Below are positions 9,224-18,784 of a stretch of DNA of 57,376 bases, piece by piece. This DNA is from an uncultured Prevotella sp. Lineage in GTDB: Bacteria > Bacteroidota > Bacteroidia > Bacteroidales > Bacteroidaceae. Each line of letters starts with the position of its first letter. Position 1 is the first letter of the stretch. The notes below the pieces were generated by a model that worked only from the letters and a program-made list of their open reading frames with translations, was not told where the DNA came from and made no database searches. The translations under genes and the position numbers were made by a program. The stretch spans positions 1-57,376 of the forward strand of contig CALZJQ010000004.1 of the NCBI GenBank assembly GCA_945787895.1. The letters run 5' to 3'.

Positions 9224-9350
9224 ATCATCCCATGATTTTCAAAGTTGAAAGCACATCCAAATTTCTTTGTATTCCATATAATTACATATTGTATCAACTA
9301 TATTACAGTTGATTCTTGGAAAGTCCAAATTTGAAAACATTAAACAAACA

Positions 9351-9392
9351 ACAGCGACAATCAACTTAAAGTGAATAAGTGATTGCCGCTGT
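9351..9392. terminator. Bidirectional terminator-like hairpin between galK and the decarboxylase beta gene
   Basis: ACAGCGACAATC (9351-9362) pairs with GATTGCCGCTGT (9381-9392) with one mismatch and an 18-bp loop. It lies between convergent genes. T-rich sequence follows on the minus strand (TGTTGTTTGTTT), so it probably ends the minus-strand operon and galK. The rest of the 246-bp spacer shows only short AT-rich dyads. Confidence 0.6.
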
Positions 9393-9469
9393 AATTGTAT
9401 CTATATTTTGCAACTACTCAAAAATTACATAAGCATAAAAAGCATCCAGAGCAACTTACTCCATTATGC

Positions 9470-10624
9470 CTATGAGAAGAAGCCAAGGAGAGTACCTGCA
9501 GCAACAGCAGAACCGATGACTCCTGCAACGTTTGGTCCCATGGCGTGCATGAGGAGGAAGTTCTTGCGGTCGTATTCCAGACCGATATTATTTGAGATGC
9601 GGGCTGCCATTGGTACTGCGCTCACTCCGGCATTACCGATTAGCGGATTTATCTTCTTGTCCTTTGGCAGGAAGATGTTCATAATTTTCACGAACAATAC
9701 GCCGCTTGTCGTTGCAATGATGAAGGCACAAGCTCCAATGATGAAGATAAACACCGTATTGAGAGTCAGGAACTCAGAAGCCTGGGTAGAACATCCTACC
9801 GTGAGACCAAGCAGTATGACAACTGCATTGTTCAAGGAATTTGTCGCCGTATCTACCAGACGGTTGGTCTTTCCGCATTCCTTCAGCAGATTACCAAAGA
9901 AAAGCATACCGAGAAGAGGCAGACCGGAAGGTACTATGAATGTAGTGACGATAAGTCCGAGAATAGGGAAGAGAATCTTCTCTGTCTTACTTACCTGTCT
10001 GGCAGGCTTCATGCGGATAAGTCTTTCTTTCTTTGTAGTGAGAAGACGCATGATGACAGGCTGGATGACTGGAACGAGTGCCATGTATGAGTATGCGCAC
10101 ACAGCGATGGCTCCCATAAGATTTGGACTCACTTTTGACGACAGGAATATTGCGGTAGGACCGTCAGCTCCACCAATGATTGCAATGCCTGCAGCCTGGT
10201 TTGGCTCGAATCCCATTGCAAGGGCAGCCATATATGCTCCAAATATACCGAACTGGGCAGCGGCACCGATAAGAATTAGTTTTGGGTTTGCAATAAGAGC
10301 AGAGAAGTCAGTCATTGCACCGATACCAAGGAATACAAGTGGCGGATACCAACCTTGCCTGACACCTTGATAGAAAATGTTGAGGACGGAGTTGTCTTCA
10401 TACAAACCTATCTCCAATCCAGCAGCGCGGAAAGGTATGTTTCCTAGTACTATTCCGAGTCCTATTGGTACAAGAAGCAACGGCTCAAAGTCTTTTTTTA
10501 TGGCAAGCCAAAGGAAGAAGCAACCGACAAGTATCATGATAATGTTTCCGACGGTGGCATTGGCGAAGCCAGTATATGAGACAAACTCGTTGAAGTTTGC
10601 TACGATAAATTCTGTAAAACTCAT
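9470..10624 (-). CDS. Na+-translocating decarboxylase beta subunit
   Basis: 384 residues and about ten membrane helices. This subunit releases CO2 from carboxybiotin and couples it to Na+ export. The family signature GGADGPTAIFLS is present near residue 155, with the GNAGVSAVP segment near 330. It could serve methylmalonyl-CoA (mmdB) or oxaloacetate (oadB) decarboxylase. The neighbouring mutAB genes and the usual Bacteroidales propionate route favour methylmalonyl-CoA. It follows the biotin carrier gene by 12 bp and has an unusually strong Shine-Dalgarno sequence. The carboxyltransferase alpha subunit is not in the window. Confidence 0.9.
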   Translation of the reverse strand: MSFTEFIVANFNEFVSYTGFANATVGNIIMILVGCFFLWLAIKKDFEPLLLVPIGLGIVLGNIPFRAAGLEIGLYEDNSVLNIFYQGVRQGWYPPLVFLGIGAMTDFSALIANPKLILIGAAAQFGIFGAYMAALAMGFEPNQAAGIAIIGGADGPTAIFLSSKVSPNLMGAIAVCAYSYMALVPVIQPVIMRLLTTKKERLIRMKPARQVSKTEKILFPILGLIVTTFIVPSGLPLLGMLFFGNLLKECGKTNRLVDTATNSLNNAVVILLGLTVGCSTQASEFLTLNTVFIFIIGACAFIIATTSGVLFVKIMNIFLPKDKKINPLIGNAGVSAVPMAARISNNIGLEYDRKNFLLMHAMGPNVAGVIGSAVAAGTLLGFFS

Positions 10625-10630
10625 AGATTT

Positions 10631-10638
10631 ACCTCCTT
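10631..10638 (-). promoter_or_regulatory. Strong Shine-Dalgarno before the decarboxylase beta gene
   Basis: The minus strand reads AAGGAGGT here, 6 nt before the ATG at 10624, and overlaps the stop codon of the biotin carrier gene (10637-10639). Such a site is rare in Bacteroidetes and suggests translational coupling of the two subunits. Confidence 0.7.
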
Positions 10639-11083
10639 ATCCAATAGTTATGAGAGGAGCACCTTCCATTACGATATCTCCCTTATTTACGAGAACAGAA
10701 GTTACAGTACCTGAGTTTTCTGCTTCAATGTTATTCTGCATCTTCATGGCTTCAAGTACTACGACGGTATCGCCCACTGCAACAGCATCTCCAACCTTGA
10801 CGCATACTTCTGTGATAGTGCCTGGGAGTGGAGCTGCGACCTTTGTTCCTGAGCCAGCCTGAACAGGTGCAGGTTGTTCCGGAGCAGGTGCTTCTCCCTG
10901 TACAGGAGCTGCAACAGGTTTCTCAACCTTGACCTTCGTGATTTGTTTTCCTGTGGAGATAGGCTGTTTTAATTCAACGTCAAAGTTAATTCCGTTTACG
11001 TTGACTTTTGCAAGGTTGCCTTCTATCTCGTTGATTTCTACATCGTAATCTACGCCTTGTATTGTATATTGATATTTTGCCAT
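10637..11083 (-). CDS. Biotin carboxyl carrier subunit of the decarboxylase
   Basis: 148 residues. An N-terminal ~60-residue region and a Pro/Ala-rich linker (about 57-78) lead to a C-terminal biotinyl domain with the biotinylation motif EAMKM near residue 111. The motif lysine carries biotin that shuttles CO2 from the alpha subunit to the membrane beta subunit. The length and layout match MmdC/gamma-type carriers. It sits in a minus-strand operon between the delta-like gene (76 bp upstream) and the beta gene (12 bp downstream). The stop codon overlaps the next gene's ribosome-binding site. Confidence 0.92.
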   Translation of the reverse strand: MAKYQYTIQGVDYDVEINEIEGNLAKVNVNGINFDVELKQPISTGKQITKVKVEKPVAAPVQGEAPAPEQPAPVQAGSGTKVAAPLPGTITEVCVKVGDAVAVGDTVVVLEAMKMQNNIEAENSGTVTSVLVNKGDIVMEGAPLITIG

Positions 11084-11159
11084 TTTTTTAGATATTATGA
11101 TTTGTTATGCTATGGATTTTTTTCTTACTCTTGATACGAAACCATGTACATTGGGATTA

Positions 11160-12155
11160 TCAGTTTTGATGATGAATCTCTGGCATTGGAGTTCCTCCGT
11201 TGTGTACAGCCCAGAATGTATCATGTGGTCTTATTGTAATGATACCACTTTCTACGTCGTGTATGTCATCAGCATATTGTTTCAGTGCCATTGCAATGAC
11301 GGCAATGTATGTCTCTTTGTCAATACCTTTTGATTTGAGTCCATCTTGAAGAATTACGTTTGTCTTGTGGCTTACCTCCGCAAGTTTTTCTCCGGTTTTT
11401 ACTACAGGCTTGACGACTGGCTTCAATGGAGGTACCGCATTAGCTACTTTAGTAATATTCTTCTTGTCTCTGAGCAACCATCCGAGAATGCTGAAAAATA
11501 TGTAGAGCAAGGCAAGGCAGCTGAACACTATGCCCATTGAAAGGACCGTGATTCCAAAACCATGAGGGTCGTCACGCTTCAGCATCTCAACATTCGTTTC
11601 TGTTACCGTCGTGTAGTTCTCTATGCCCGGAGTTACTGTGTCTGAGGTTTTTACCATCCACTCACTTGCACCGTCAGATACACGTGCATAGGAACAGTCA
11701 GCTTTAAGCACTGGTATGCTGACAGAGTCAATGATGTCCACGGCATTGCCGTCATAAATGGCAATCCATTGTGTCGTACTGTCAGCCTTTACGTCAAGGT
11801 GCATTGAGCCTTTTGCAGGATTACTGTTGAGATAGAATATTACATGCTGTCTCGCAGACAAGGCTGTACGAGGTTCTCCGTTAGGAATGATTGTCATGTG
11901 TTTCATTCTTTCTGGAGCAGTCATGTTTGGATCAAGCACGGACTTGTCCGTAGTTATGTACATGCCGCGCACGTTGTACGAAGAGTACGCCGTGTTGACA
12001 AGTTCTACCCACGGATTGTGATTGCCGAACTCATCCTGAATGCTTGAGGTATTGCTTGTTACGACCTCGTTGATTTTTATGTTCTTTGCGCCTTGACCCA
12101 TGACAGAGGCTGAGCAACAGAGCAACACACCCAGGAGAAAAATGTTTCTTTTCAT
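11160..12155 (-). CDS. OadG-like decarboxylase subunit with lamin-tail-like N-terminus
   Basis: 331 residues. A signal peptide (about 1-20, ending VMGQ) precedes a region resembling a lamin-tail domain (INEVVTSN near 28, HNPWVELVN near 45), which would be periplasmic. A single membrane helix lies at about 200-222 (GFGITVLSMGIVFSCLALL, the OadG signature region), followed by a cytoplasmic tail ending in His residues (MPEIHHQN). OadG-type subunits anchor the alpha subunit and may bind Zn. The lamin-tail fusion is typical of Bacteroidetes members. It is in an operon with the antiporter gene 24 bp upstream and the biotin carrier downstream. Confidence 0.82.
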   Translation of the reverse strand: MKRNIFLLGVLLCCSASVMGQGAKNIKINEVVTSNTSSIQDEFGNHNPWVELVNTAYSSYNVRGMYITTDKSVLDPNMTAPERMKHMTIIPNGEPRTALSARQHVIFYLNSNPAKGSMHLDVKADSTTQWIAIYDGNAVDIIDSVSIPVLKADCSYARVSDGASEWMVKTSDTVTPGIENYTTVTETNVEMLKRDDPHGFGITVLSMGIVFSCLALLYIFFSILGWLLRDKKNITKVANAVPPLKPVVKPVVKTGEKLAEVSHKTNVILQDGLKSKGIDKETYIAVIAMALKQYADDIHDVESGIITIRPHDTFWAVHNGGTPMPEIHHQN

Positions 12156-12179
12156 TGTTGTTATAATAGATTAATAGGA

Positions 12180-13868
12180 TTAGCAGAAGAAGAGCACTAC
12201 TATCTGCGCAACAAAGATTCTAAGGAACATACTCAAGGGATAGACTGTAGAATATCCGATGGAGGGAGCTTCAGTAGAACAGGATGCGTTTGCATAGGCA
12301 AGGGCTGGCGGATCAGTATAAGTACCTGCCAACATACCCATTATCGTGAAGTAGTTGAACCTGTATTTCAGTCTTGCTATCGTTCCGATTATTAAAATAG
12401 GTATAATGGTGATGAGGAAACCTGTCAACACATAAAGCAGACCGTCTCCTGCGACCACAGTATTTACGAATTTCGCCCCGGCCTTAATGCCAACGCTTGA
12501 CAGGAACAGTACCAGTCCGATTTCACGCAACATCAGGTTTGCAGAAGTCGTAGTGTATGTGACCAACTTTACCTTATATCCGAACCTTCCTATCAGGATG
12601 GCTATTATAAGAGGTCCGCCAGCAATACCGAGTTTCATCGGTACAGGAATGCTCGGAATAGCGAAAGGAATGCTTCCGAAGAGGATTCCAAGAACGATGC
12701 CGATAAAGATAGTCGCAATGTTAGGATGGTCGAGACGCTTTATGGCATTTCCCATCAAAGCGGCGACCCTGTTTACTGACACCTCGTCTCCAACGACCAT
12801 AATGCGGTCTCCTACCTGGAGTGGAATATTGCTTGAAGCAAACATCTCCATTCCCTGACGGGTAATGCGCGTCACGTTCACTCCATAGACACTTGAGAAA
12901 TGGAGCTTTGCAGGTGTCTTGCCGTTGATTTGAGATTTTGTAATGAGGATTCGCTTGCTGACTATCTGCCTGTTCTTTTCCTGTTCCTTAAATTCCGGTA
13001 CATCTACAGGTTTGCCGATGAAAGCAATGATTGCCTCAGCGTCCACTTCCGGACAAACCACAAAAACCTTGTCGCCAAGCTCAAGGGTCGTAGTACTTTT
13101 GGGGAATATCAGTTCTCCGTTGCGCAATATCCTTGAGAACACGAAATCACGTTTGAGAAATTCGTGAATCTCAAAAATCGTGTGTCCTGCAAGGTATGAA
13201 TTTTCCACCAAGAGGTGCATGAGGTGAGGTTTTACGGCAATATTGCTTTCCTGTGCTTTGAGGGCTTCCTCTTCGCTCTGCAGTTTTATCCTGCAAATGT
13301 ATCTTATCGCTATTGTAGCACCTATTATGCCGACAACTCCGAGCGGATAAGCACACGCATATCCGTTGGCGATGGCAGGCGCATTGCCCGTTTCGAATAT
13401 CGCATTGAGAGCCTCATTGGCAGCACCAAGTCCTGGAGTGTTTGTCACGGCTCCATACATGGTGCCTATCATCATCGGAAGATTGACGGGGTCAGACGTG
13501 TCGAAGAATATGTAGTAGCAAGCGAACATGACAAGCACGTTGAGCAGAATGGTGCAAGCAGCAAGAAGATTGAGCTTCACGCCGCCTTCACGAAAACTCT
13601 CGAAGAATCCGGGACCTACCTGCAGACCTATCATGAAGACAAACAAAATGAGTCCGAAGTCCTGTACGAAGGTGATGATGTCTGTGGGGGCAGTAAAGCC
13701 GAAGTGCCCGGCTACGATACCGGCGAACAGCACAAACGTCACACCAAGGGAAATGCCTGCAATTTTTATTTTTCCCAAAAGAACGCCTACTGCAATGACG
13801 ACAGCATAGAGTAGGGCGATGTGCGCCACGCTTTGGCTGTTTGTGAAAAGATTAATTATCCAATCCAT
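12180..13868 (-). CDS. AspT/YidE-type transporter with two RCK_C domains
   Basis: 562 residues. Two blocks of membrane helices flank two TrkA-C/RCK_C domains (about 220-272 and 314-365), the layout of the aspartate:alanine exchanger / YidE-YbjL family. The substrate is unknown; dicarboxylate or amino acid exchange is plausible. An upstream in-frame ATG (13952) would add 28 residues, but the -7 box TAACTTTG lies inside that stretch, so the start is set at 13868 ([10 protein letters not shown]). It heads the minus-strand operon with the decarboxylase subunits and is divergent from mutA, which ties it loosely to propionate metabolism. Confidence 0.85.
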   Translation of the reverse strand: MDWIINLFTNSQSVAHIALLYAVVIAVGVLLGKIKIAGISLGVTFVLFAGIVAGHFGFTAPTDIITFVQDFGLILFVFMIGLQVGPGFFESFREGGVKLNLLAACTILLNVLVMFACYYIFFDTSDPVNLPMMIGTMYGAVTNTPGLGAANEALNAIFETGNAPAIANGYACAYPLGVVGIIGATIAIRYICRIKLQSEEEALKAQESNIAVKPHLMHLLVENSYLAGHTIFEIHEFLKRDFVFSRILRNGELIFPKSTTTLELGDKVFVVCPEVDAEAIIAFIGKPVDVPEFKEQEKNRQIVSKRILITKSQINGKTPAKLHFSSVYGVNVTRITRQGMEMFASSNIPLQVGDRIMVVGDEVSVNRVAALMGNAIKRLDHPNIATIFIGIVLGILFGSIPFAIPSIPVPMKLGIAGGPLIIAILIGRFGYKVKLVTYTTTSANLMLREIGLVLFLSSVGIKAGAKFVNTVVAGDGLLYVLTGFLITIIPILIIGTIARLKYRFNYFTIMGMLAGTYTDPPALAYANASCSTEAPSIGYSTVYPLSMFLRIFVAQIVVLFFC

Positions 13869-13897
13869 ATTATTGTTGCAAAATTCAAATTTAGTTG

Positions 13898-13905
13898 CAA
13901 AGTTA
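13898..13905 (-). promoter_or_regulatory. -7 box of the antiporter-decarboxylase operon
   Basis: The minus strand reads TAACTTTG, a perfect TAnnTTTG, 29 bp before the ATG at 13868. The -33 element is not clear. Its position excludes the longer reading frame start at 13952. Confidence 0.6.
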
Positions 13906-14000
13906 CTAAAAAAAAGCACTCGTTCTATCCTTTTGGACAAATATTTTTCCAAAAGACAATAATTTCTTTTAATTTATATTCTTAATTAGGAAAAAAAGAC

Positions 14001-14008
14001 TAATTTTG
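14001..14008 (+). promoter_or_regulatory. -7 box of mutAB
   Basis: TAATTTTG fits TAnnTTTG and lies 61 bp before the mutA ATG. The -33 region (TTAATTAGG) is weak. It is divergent from the antiporter promoter 96 bp away, so the spacer could hold shared control sites; I see no clear operator. Confidence 0.55.
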
Positions 14009-14069
14009 CACGTTGAATAATCGTTCATACGACAAGGATGAATACATTTATCACATACTAAACTAAATT

Positions 14070-15929
14070 ATGGCTAATAACAAAGAAAAACTCTTCACTG
14101 AGTTTACTGCGCCTACTACCCAGGAATGGCTTGACAAGATACAGGTCGATCTGAAGGGAGCAGACTTTCAGAAACGCTTAGTGTGGAGGACAAACGAAGG
14201 CTTCAATGTGCAGCCTTTCTACAGACGTGAGGATGTGGAGAAATTGCAAACACCTAATTCCATGCCCGGCGAGTTTCCATTTGTCCGCGGCAACAAGAAA
14301 GAAGACAACGTATGGTACATCCGTCAGGAAATCAACGAGTCTGACGCCAAGGCGGCAAATGCAAAGGCTCTTGAAATTCTAAACAAGGGTATCGATTCGC
14401 TCTCTTTCCGCGTACCAAGGGAAAAGGTCAGTGAGGAATACGTAGAGCAGCTGCTCGAGGGCATTCACTGCGATATTGTTGAGGTGAATTTCTCAACGTG
14501 CAAGTGTCACTCACTGGAACTTGCCAAAATTCTCACGGCATACTTCGAAAAGAAGGGCTACGACAAGGAGAAGGTTGTAGGTTCTATCGAATGGGATCCT
14601 ATCAGCAAAATGGTGATGGCAGGAAAAGACAAGCAGTCGTTGCTTGCCACTGCTCCCGCTTTGGTTGAGGCGTTCAAGGACTATCCTCATTTCCGTTGCA
14701 TATCTGTAAATTCAGTGGCTCTTTGCAACAGCGGCGCTTATATCGTACAGGAGTTGGGTTATGCTCTGTCATGGGGTAACGAGTATCTGCAGCAACTTGT
14801 AGATGCCGGCGTAGAACCTACTCTCGCGGCATCTAAGATAAAGTTCAACATGGGTGTTTCCGAGAACTATTTCATGGAGATTGCGAAGTTCCGTGCCGCA
14901 CGTATGCTCTGGGCTCAGATAGTAAAGCAGTATGAGCCAAAGTGTGATTGTGCCTGCAAGATGTGTGTGAATGCCATCACTACCACTTACAACATGACTC
15001 TCTTTGATTCTCATGTCAACCTCCTCCGTTCTCAGACAGAGACAATGTCTGCAGCCTTGGCAGGAGTCCACTCAATAGTGGTTACTCCTTTCGATGCTAC
15101 ATACGAGACTCCTAATGATTTTTCAGAACGCATTGCACGCAACCAGCAGCTGCTTCTGAAGGAAGAATGTCATTTTGACAAGGTGGTGGACCCTTCTTCA
15201 GGTTCTTACTATATCGAAGAACTCACCACTTCTCTCGCAAATGAGAGTTGGAAGATTTTCCTCAAGGTGGAGGAAGAAGGCGGCTTCCTTGCCGCTACAC
15301 TTGCAGGTACGGTACAGGATGATATAAATGCCACAAACGAGAAACGTCACCTCCATGCTGCACAGCGTCGTGAATTTATCCTTGGAACCAACCAATATCC
15401 TAACTTTACTGAGAAGTCAGAGGGTAAGGAACCTGTCTCTGGTTGCAGCTGTGGTTGCGGTTCAAGTTGTGAGGATTCTCCCATCAAGGCCATTACAGCC
15501 ACACGGCTTGCCGCTGACTTTGAGAACCTTCGTCTCGCCACGGAGAAAGCCAAGAAGCAACCCGTTGCATTCATGGTGACTATAGGAAGTCTCGTATGGA
15601 GACAGGCACGTGCGCAGTTCTCATGCAATTTCCTTGCTTCCGCAGGATATAAGGTCATTGACAATCTTGGTTTCCAGACAGTAGAGGAGGGTATTGATGC
15701 GGCTCTCGCAGCAGGTGCCGACGTCGTTGTCCTCTGTTCTTCCGACGAAGAGTATGCGGAGTATGCAGTTCCTGCATTCAAGTATCTCGACAGCCGTGCA
15801 ATCTTCGTAGTGGCAGGTGCTCCTGCTTGCTCTGAGGACCTGAAGGCTGCCGGTATTGAGAACTTCATTCACGTAAAGGTTAACCAACTTGAGACCCTGA
15901 AGGATTTCAACGCTAAACTGGGAATATAA
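14070..15929 (+). CDS. mutA: Methylmalonyl-CoA mutase small (beta) subunit
   Basis: 619 residues. It is the non-catalytic partner of MutB in the B12-dependent rearrangement of succinyl-CoA and methylmalonyl-CoA, a step of propionate formation. The N-terminal TIM-barrel-like region and C-terminal B12-fold-like domain (about 500-619) are present, but the C-terminal domain lacks the D-x-H-x-x-G cobalamin motif, as expected for this subunit. Two cysteine-rich patches are unusual: CDCACKMC near residue 292 and [15 protein letters not shown] near 457, the latter in the linker before the C-terminal domain. mutB starts 2 bp after the stop codon. Confidence 0.94.
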   Translation: MANNKEKLFTEFTAPTTQEWLDKIQVDLKGADFQKRLVWRTNEGFNVQPFYRREDVEKLQTPNSMPGEFPFVRGNKKEDNVWYIRQEINESDAKAANAKALEILNKGIDSLSFRVPREKVSEEYVEQLLEGIHCDIVEVNFSTCKCHSLELAKILTAYFEKKGYDKEKVVGSIEWDPISKMVMAGKDKQSLLATAPALVEAFKDYPHFRCISVNSVALCNSGAYIVQELGYALSWGNEYLQQLVDAGVEPTLAASKIKFNMGVSENYFMEIAKFRAARMLWAQIVKQYEPKCDCACKMCVNAITTTYNMTLFDSHVNLLRSQTETMSAALAGVHSIVVTPFDATYETPNDFSERIARNQQLLLKEECHFDKVVDPSSGSYYIEELTTSLANESWKIFLKVEEEGGFLAATLAGTVQDDINATNEKRHLHAAQRREFILGTNQYPNFTEKSEGKEPVSGCSCGCGSSCEDSPIKAITATRLAADFENLRLATEKAKKQPVAFMVTIGSLVWRQARAQFSCNFLASAGYKVIDNLGFQTVEEGIDAALAAGADVVVLCSSDEEYAEYAVPAFKYLDSRAIFVVAGAPACSEDLKAAGIENFIHVKVNQLETLKDFNAKLGI

Positions 15930-15931
15930 TT

Positions 15932-18082
15932 ATGGCAAGAAAAGATTTTAGAAATATTGACATTACAGCCGGCATTAAGTCTCAGAACGGTGCTGAATGG
16001 CAGAAGGCTAACGATATACAGTATGTATGGAAGACTCCTGAGCATATTGAGGTCAAATCCGTATATACGAAGGAGGATCTGGAAGGCATGGAACATCTTG
16101 ACTTTACTGCAGGTATCCCTCCTTTCCTGCGCGGTCCGTATTCAATGATGTATCCTTTCCGTCCGTGGACAATACGTCAGTATGCCGGCTTCTCGACGGC
16201 TGAAGAATCAAACGCATTCTACCGCCGTAACCTCGCTTCTGGTCAGAAGGGTCTTTCTGTCGCTTTTGACCTTCCTACACACCGCGGATACGACCCTGAC
16301 AATGCCCGCGTGATTGGTGATGTGGGCAAGGCAGGAGTATCTATCTGTTCAGTAGAGAACATGAAGGTGCTTTTCGACGGTATTCCTCTCAACAAGATGT
16401 CTGTTTCGATGACCATGAACGGCGGCGTGCTTCCTATCATGGCTTTCTATATCGTGGCAGGTCTTGAACAGGGCGCAAAGCTGGAGGAAATGGCTGGTAC
16501 TATACAGAACGACATTCTCAAGGAGTTCATGGTGAGAAACACGTATATTTATCCACCTGCATTCTCCATGAAGATTATTGCCGACATCTTCGAATACACC
16601 TCCAAGTATATGCCTAAGTTCAACAGTATTTCCATCTCAGGCTACCACATGCAGGAGGCTGGAGCTACTGCGGACATCGAGTTGGCTTATACCCTCGCAG
16701 ACGGTATGGACTACCTGCGTGCCGGCATTAATGCAGGCATAGACATTGACGCATTTGCTCCCCGTCTCTCTTTCTTCTGGGCTATCGGAGTAAATCATTT
16801 CATGGAGATTGCCAAGATGCGTGCCGGACGTCTGCTTTGGGCAAAGATAGTAAAGAGCTTCGGTGCAAAGAATCCAAAGTCAATGGCTCTGCGTACTCAC
16901 TCTCAGACTTCCGGCTGGTCTCTTACAGAGCAAGACCCGTTCAACAACGTAGGACGTACCTGCATTGAGGCTATGGGAGCCGTGCTCGGCCATACGCAGT
17001 CACTGCACACCAACGCTCTTGATGAAGCCATTGCCCTCCCGACTGATTTCTCCGCACGTATTGCCCGTAATACTCAGATATACATACAGAATGAGACAAA
17101 GGTGTGCAAGGAGATAGACCCTTGGGCTGGTTCATATTACGTAGAAACACTTACCAACGAACTTGTACACAAGGCATGGGAGCATATCCAGGAGATCGAG
17201 AAACTCGGCGGTATGGCAAAGGCTATCGAGACCGGAGTGCCTAAGATGCGAATCGAAGAAGCTGCTGCCCGCACACAGGCTCGTATCGACTCTGGTGTAC
17301 AGACCATCGTGGGTACAAACAAGTATCGTCTTGACCACGAAGATCCTATTGACATCCTTGAGGTGGATAACACTGCCGTACGTCTTCAGCAGGAGGCGGC
17401 TCTCAAGGAACTCAAGGCAAAGCGTGACAATGATGCCTGCCAGAAGGCTCTCGATGCACTTACGGAAGTGGTGCGCACAGGCAACGGCAACCTGCTCGAG
17501 GCTGCGGTGGAATGCGCTAAGCTGCGCTGTACTCTCGGCGAGATTTCAGATGCCTGCGAAAAGGTGGTAGGTCGTTATAAAGCAGTAATCAGAACAATAT
17601 CAGGCGTGTACAGATCAGAATCAAAGAATGACAGCGACTTTGACAAAGCATGTGAGCTGACGGAAAAGTTTGCGAAGAAAGAAGGACGCCGTCCTCGTAT
17701 TTTCATTGCCAAGATGGGTCAGGATGGTCATGACCGCGGTGCAAAGGTTGTTGCAACAGGTTATGCAGACTGCGGCTTCGACGTTGATATGGGACCGCTG
17801 TTCCAGACTCCGGAAGAAGCAGCCCGTGAAGCTGTAGAGAATGACGTTCACGTGGTGGGAGTAAGTTCTCTTGCCGCAGGTCACAAGACTCTTGTTCCAG
17901 CCCTCATTGAGGAACTGAAGAAGATGGGCCGCGAGGATATTATGGTCATTGCCGGCGGTGTCATCCCTGCACAGGACTACGATTTTCTATATCAGGCAGG
18001 TGTTGCGGCAATCTTCGGCCCTGGAACGTCGGTTGCAAAGGCAGCCGTTGAGATGATGAACATCCTTCTCGACGAGCAATAA
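15932..18082 (+). CDS. mutB: Methylmalonyl-CoA mutase large (alpha) subunit
   Basis: 716 residues, the catalytic subunit. Family segments are visible in order: [13 protein letters not shown] near 89, the substrate-channel segment [18 protein letters not shown] near 107, [14 protein letters not shown] near 315, and the C-terminal cobalamin domain with D598-x-H600-x-x-G603, the His being the lower cobalt ligand. Length is typical. It lies 2 bp after mutA, so the two are co-expressed as a heterodimer. A Rho-independent terminator follows. The epimerase and the carboxyltransferase of the pathway are not nearby. Confidence 0.97.
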   Translation: MARKDFRNIDITAGIKSQNGAEWQKANDIQYVWKTPEHIEVKSVYTKEDLEGMEHLDFTAGIPPFLRGPYSMMYPFRPWTIRQYAGFSTAEESNAFYRRNLASGQKGLSVAFDLPTHRGYDPDNARVIGDVGKAGVSICSVENMKVLFDGIPLNKMSVSMTMNGGVLPIMAFYIVAGLEQGAKLEEMAGTIQNDILKEFMVRNTYIYPPAFSMKIIADIFEYTSKYMPKFNSISISGYHMQEAGATADIELAYTLADGMDYLRAGINAGIDIDAFAPRLSFFWAIGVNHFMEIAKMRAGRLLWAKIVKSFGAKNPKSMALRTHSQTSGWSLTEQDPFNNVGRTCIEAMGAVLGHTQSLHTNALDEAIALPTDFSARIARNTQIYIQNETKVCKEIDPWAGSYYVETLTNELVHKAWEHIQEIEKLGGMAKAIETGVPKMRIEEAAARTQARIDSGVQTIVGTNKYRLDHEDPIDILEVDNTAVRLQQEAALKELKAKRDNDACQKALDALTEVVRTGNGNLLEAAVECAKLRCTLGEISDACEKVVGRYKAVIRTISGVYRSESKNDSDFDKACELTEKFAKKEGRRPRIFIAKMGQDGHDRGAKVVATGYADCGFDVDMGPLFQTPEEAAREAVENDVHVVGVSSLAAGHKTLVPALIEELKKMGREDIMVIAGGVIPAQDYDFLYQAGVAAIFGPGTSVAKAAVEMMNILLDEQ

Positions 18083-18118
18083 TGACAGACCTGTTGTCAC
18101 CTGAACAACATTGAATAT

Positions 18119-18170
18119 AAAAAATGACTCCCCTTCCTTTTTGAATGAAAAAGATGGAGAGTCATTTTTT
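18119..18170 (+). terminator. Rho-independent terminator of mutAB
   Basis: AAAAATGACTC (about 18120-18130) pairs with GAGTCATTTTT (18159-18169), followed by a T run. A second inner pairing (TTTTT with AAAAA) extends the hairpin. The A-rich left flank could also allow it to work on the minus strand for nrdG. Confidence 0.8.
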
Positions 18171-18263
18171 TCGGTTTAGGTTATGCGGTTATAGGTTGTG
18201 CGGAAGTTATAATCAGCCTTGACAAATGTCCGTAAAACCGAATAACCTTAAAACCGTAAAACC
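18171..18263 (+). repeat. Type C palindromic element (core forward)
   Basis: G/T octamer-like arm (GGTTATGC, GGTTATAG, GTTGTG), a 32-bp core at 18201-18232 beginning CGGAAGTTATAATCAGCC and ending AAATGTCCG, then a C/A arm (ATAACCTT, AAAACCGT). It lies between convergent mutB and nrdG. Confidence 0.75.
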
Positions 18264-18269
18264 AAATGA

Positions 18270-18743
18270 TTATTTTCTTTTCTTCCAGAACCCTGAAGTT
18301 ATGTCAGTCAGGGTCTTGCCGCCATCAGTTATCCTGTACATACGTTGGTTTGTCGTAGAAGAGGTGAGCGCACCTTTTTCTGAGATATAGGGGCCTGTCT
18401 TTACGAAATCAAAATTCTCCAAGTGTATGTTGTCAGATATTTCCTGACGCCCGCTGTACCACGCTGTCTTCAAATGAGGAAAGTTCTGACGTACAAAGGC
18501 TGCCAGTTGGTTCACCTCCTCGGTTTCCGAATCTCCGCCCATGAATGCGACGCAAGTGACGTCATCACCGTATGTGTCAAGCATTACCCCGAGAGACATC
18601 ACATTGAGAGGAGTGCCGATGTCTTCCCATAGGTATTTACTGTGGCATCCCGGACAATGGCATGGACAATTTGAGATATTTATAGAGAGAGTGACCTCGT
18701 CAGGTATTTCCTGAAAGACCACTCCCTTGTTTACATATTTCAT
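18270..18743 (-). CDS. nrdG: Anaerobic ribonucleotide reductase activating protein
   Basis: 157 residues. Radical-SAM activase that installs the glycyl radical on NrdD. The iron-sulfur motif C26-x3-C30-x2-C33 is visible in SNCPCHCPGCHS, with the TWYSGRQE-like segment near 90 and FMGGDSE near 70. The length fits NrdG. It lies 41 bp downstream of nrdD on the minus strand, the usual order. The type C repeat and the mutB terminator lie at its 3' side. Confidence 0.95.
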   Translation of the reverse strand: MKYVNKGVVFQEIPDEVTLSINISNCPCHCPGCHSKYLWEDIGTPLNVMSLGVMLDTYGDDVTCVAFMGGDSETEEVNQLAAFVRQNFPHLKTAWYSGRQEISDNIHLENFDFVKTGPYISEKGALTSSTTNQRMYRITDGGKTLTDITSGFWKKRK

Positions 18744-18784
18744 TTCCAGTGTTGTTTTTTTTGCTCAAAGACGGGAAGATATTC

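Noticed and set aside
9408..10370. 320-codon plus-strand frame opposite the decarboxylase beta gene
   Set aside because: It is antisense to a membrane subunit with clear motifs; the protein has no family features.
13215..13814. 199-codon plus-strand frame opposite the antiporter
   Set aside because: Antisense shadow of a conserved transporter, with low-complexity composition.
13869..13952. 28-codon upstream extension of the antiporter gene
   Set aside because: A TAACTTTG -7 box lies inside it, so the messenger should begin after this stretch; ATG 13868 fits the family.
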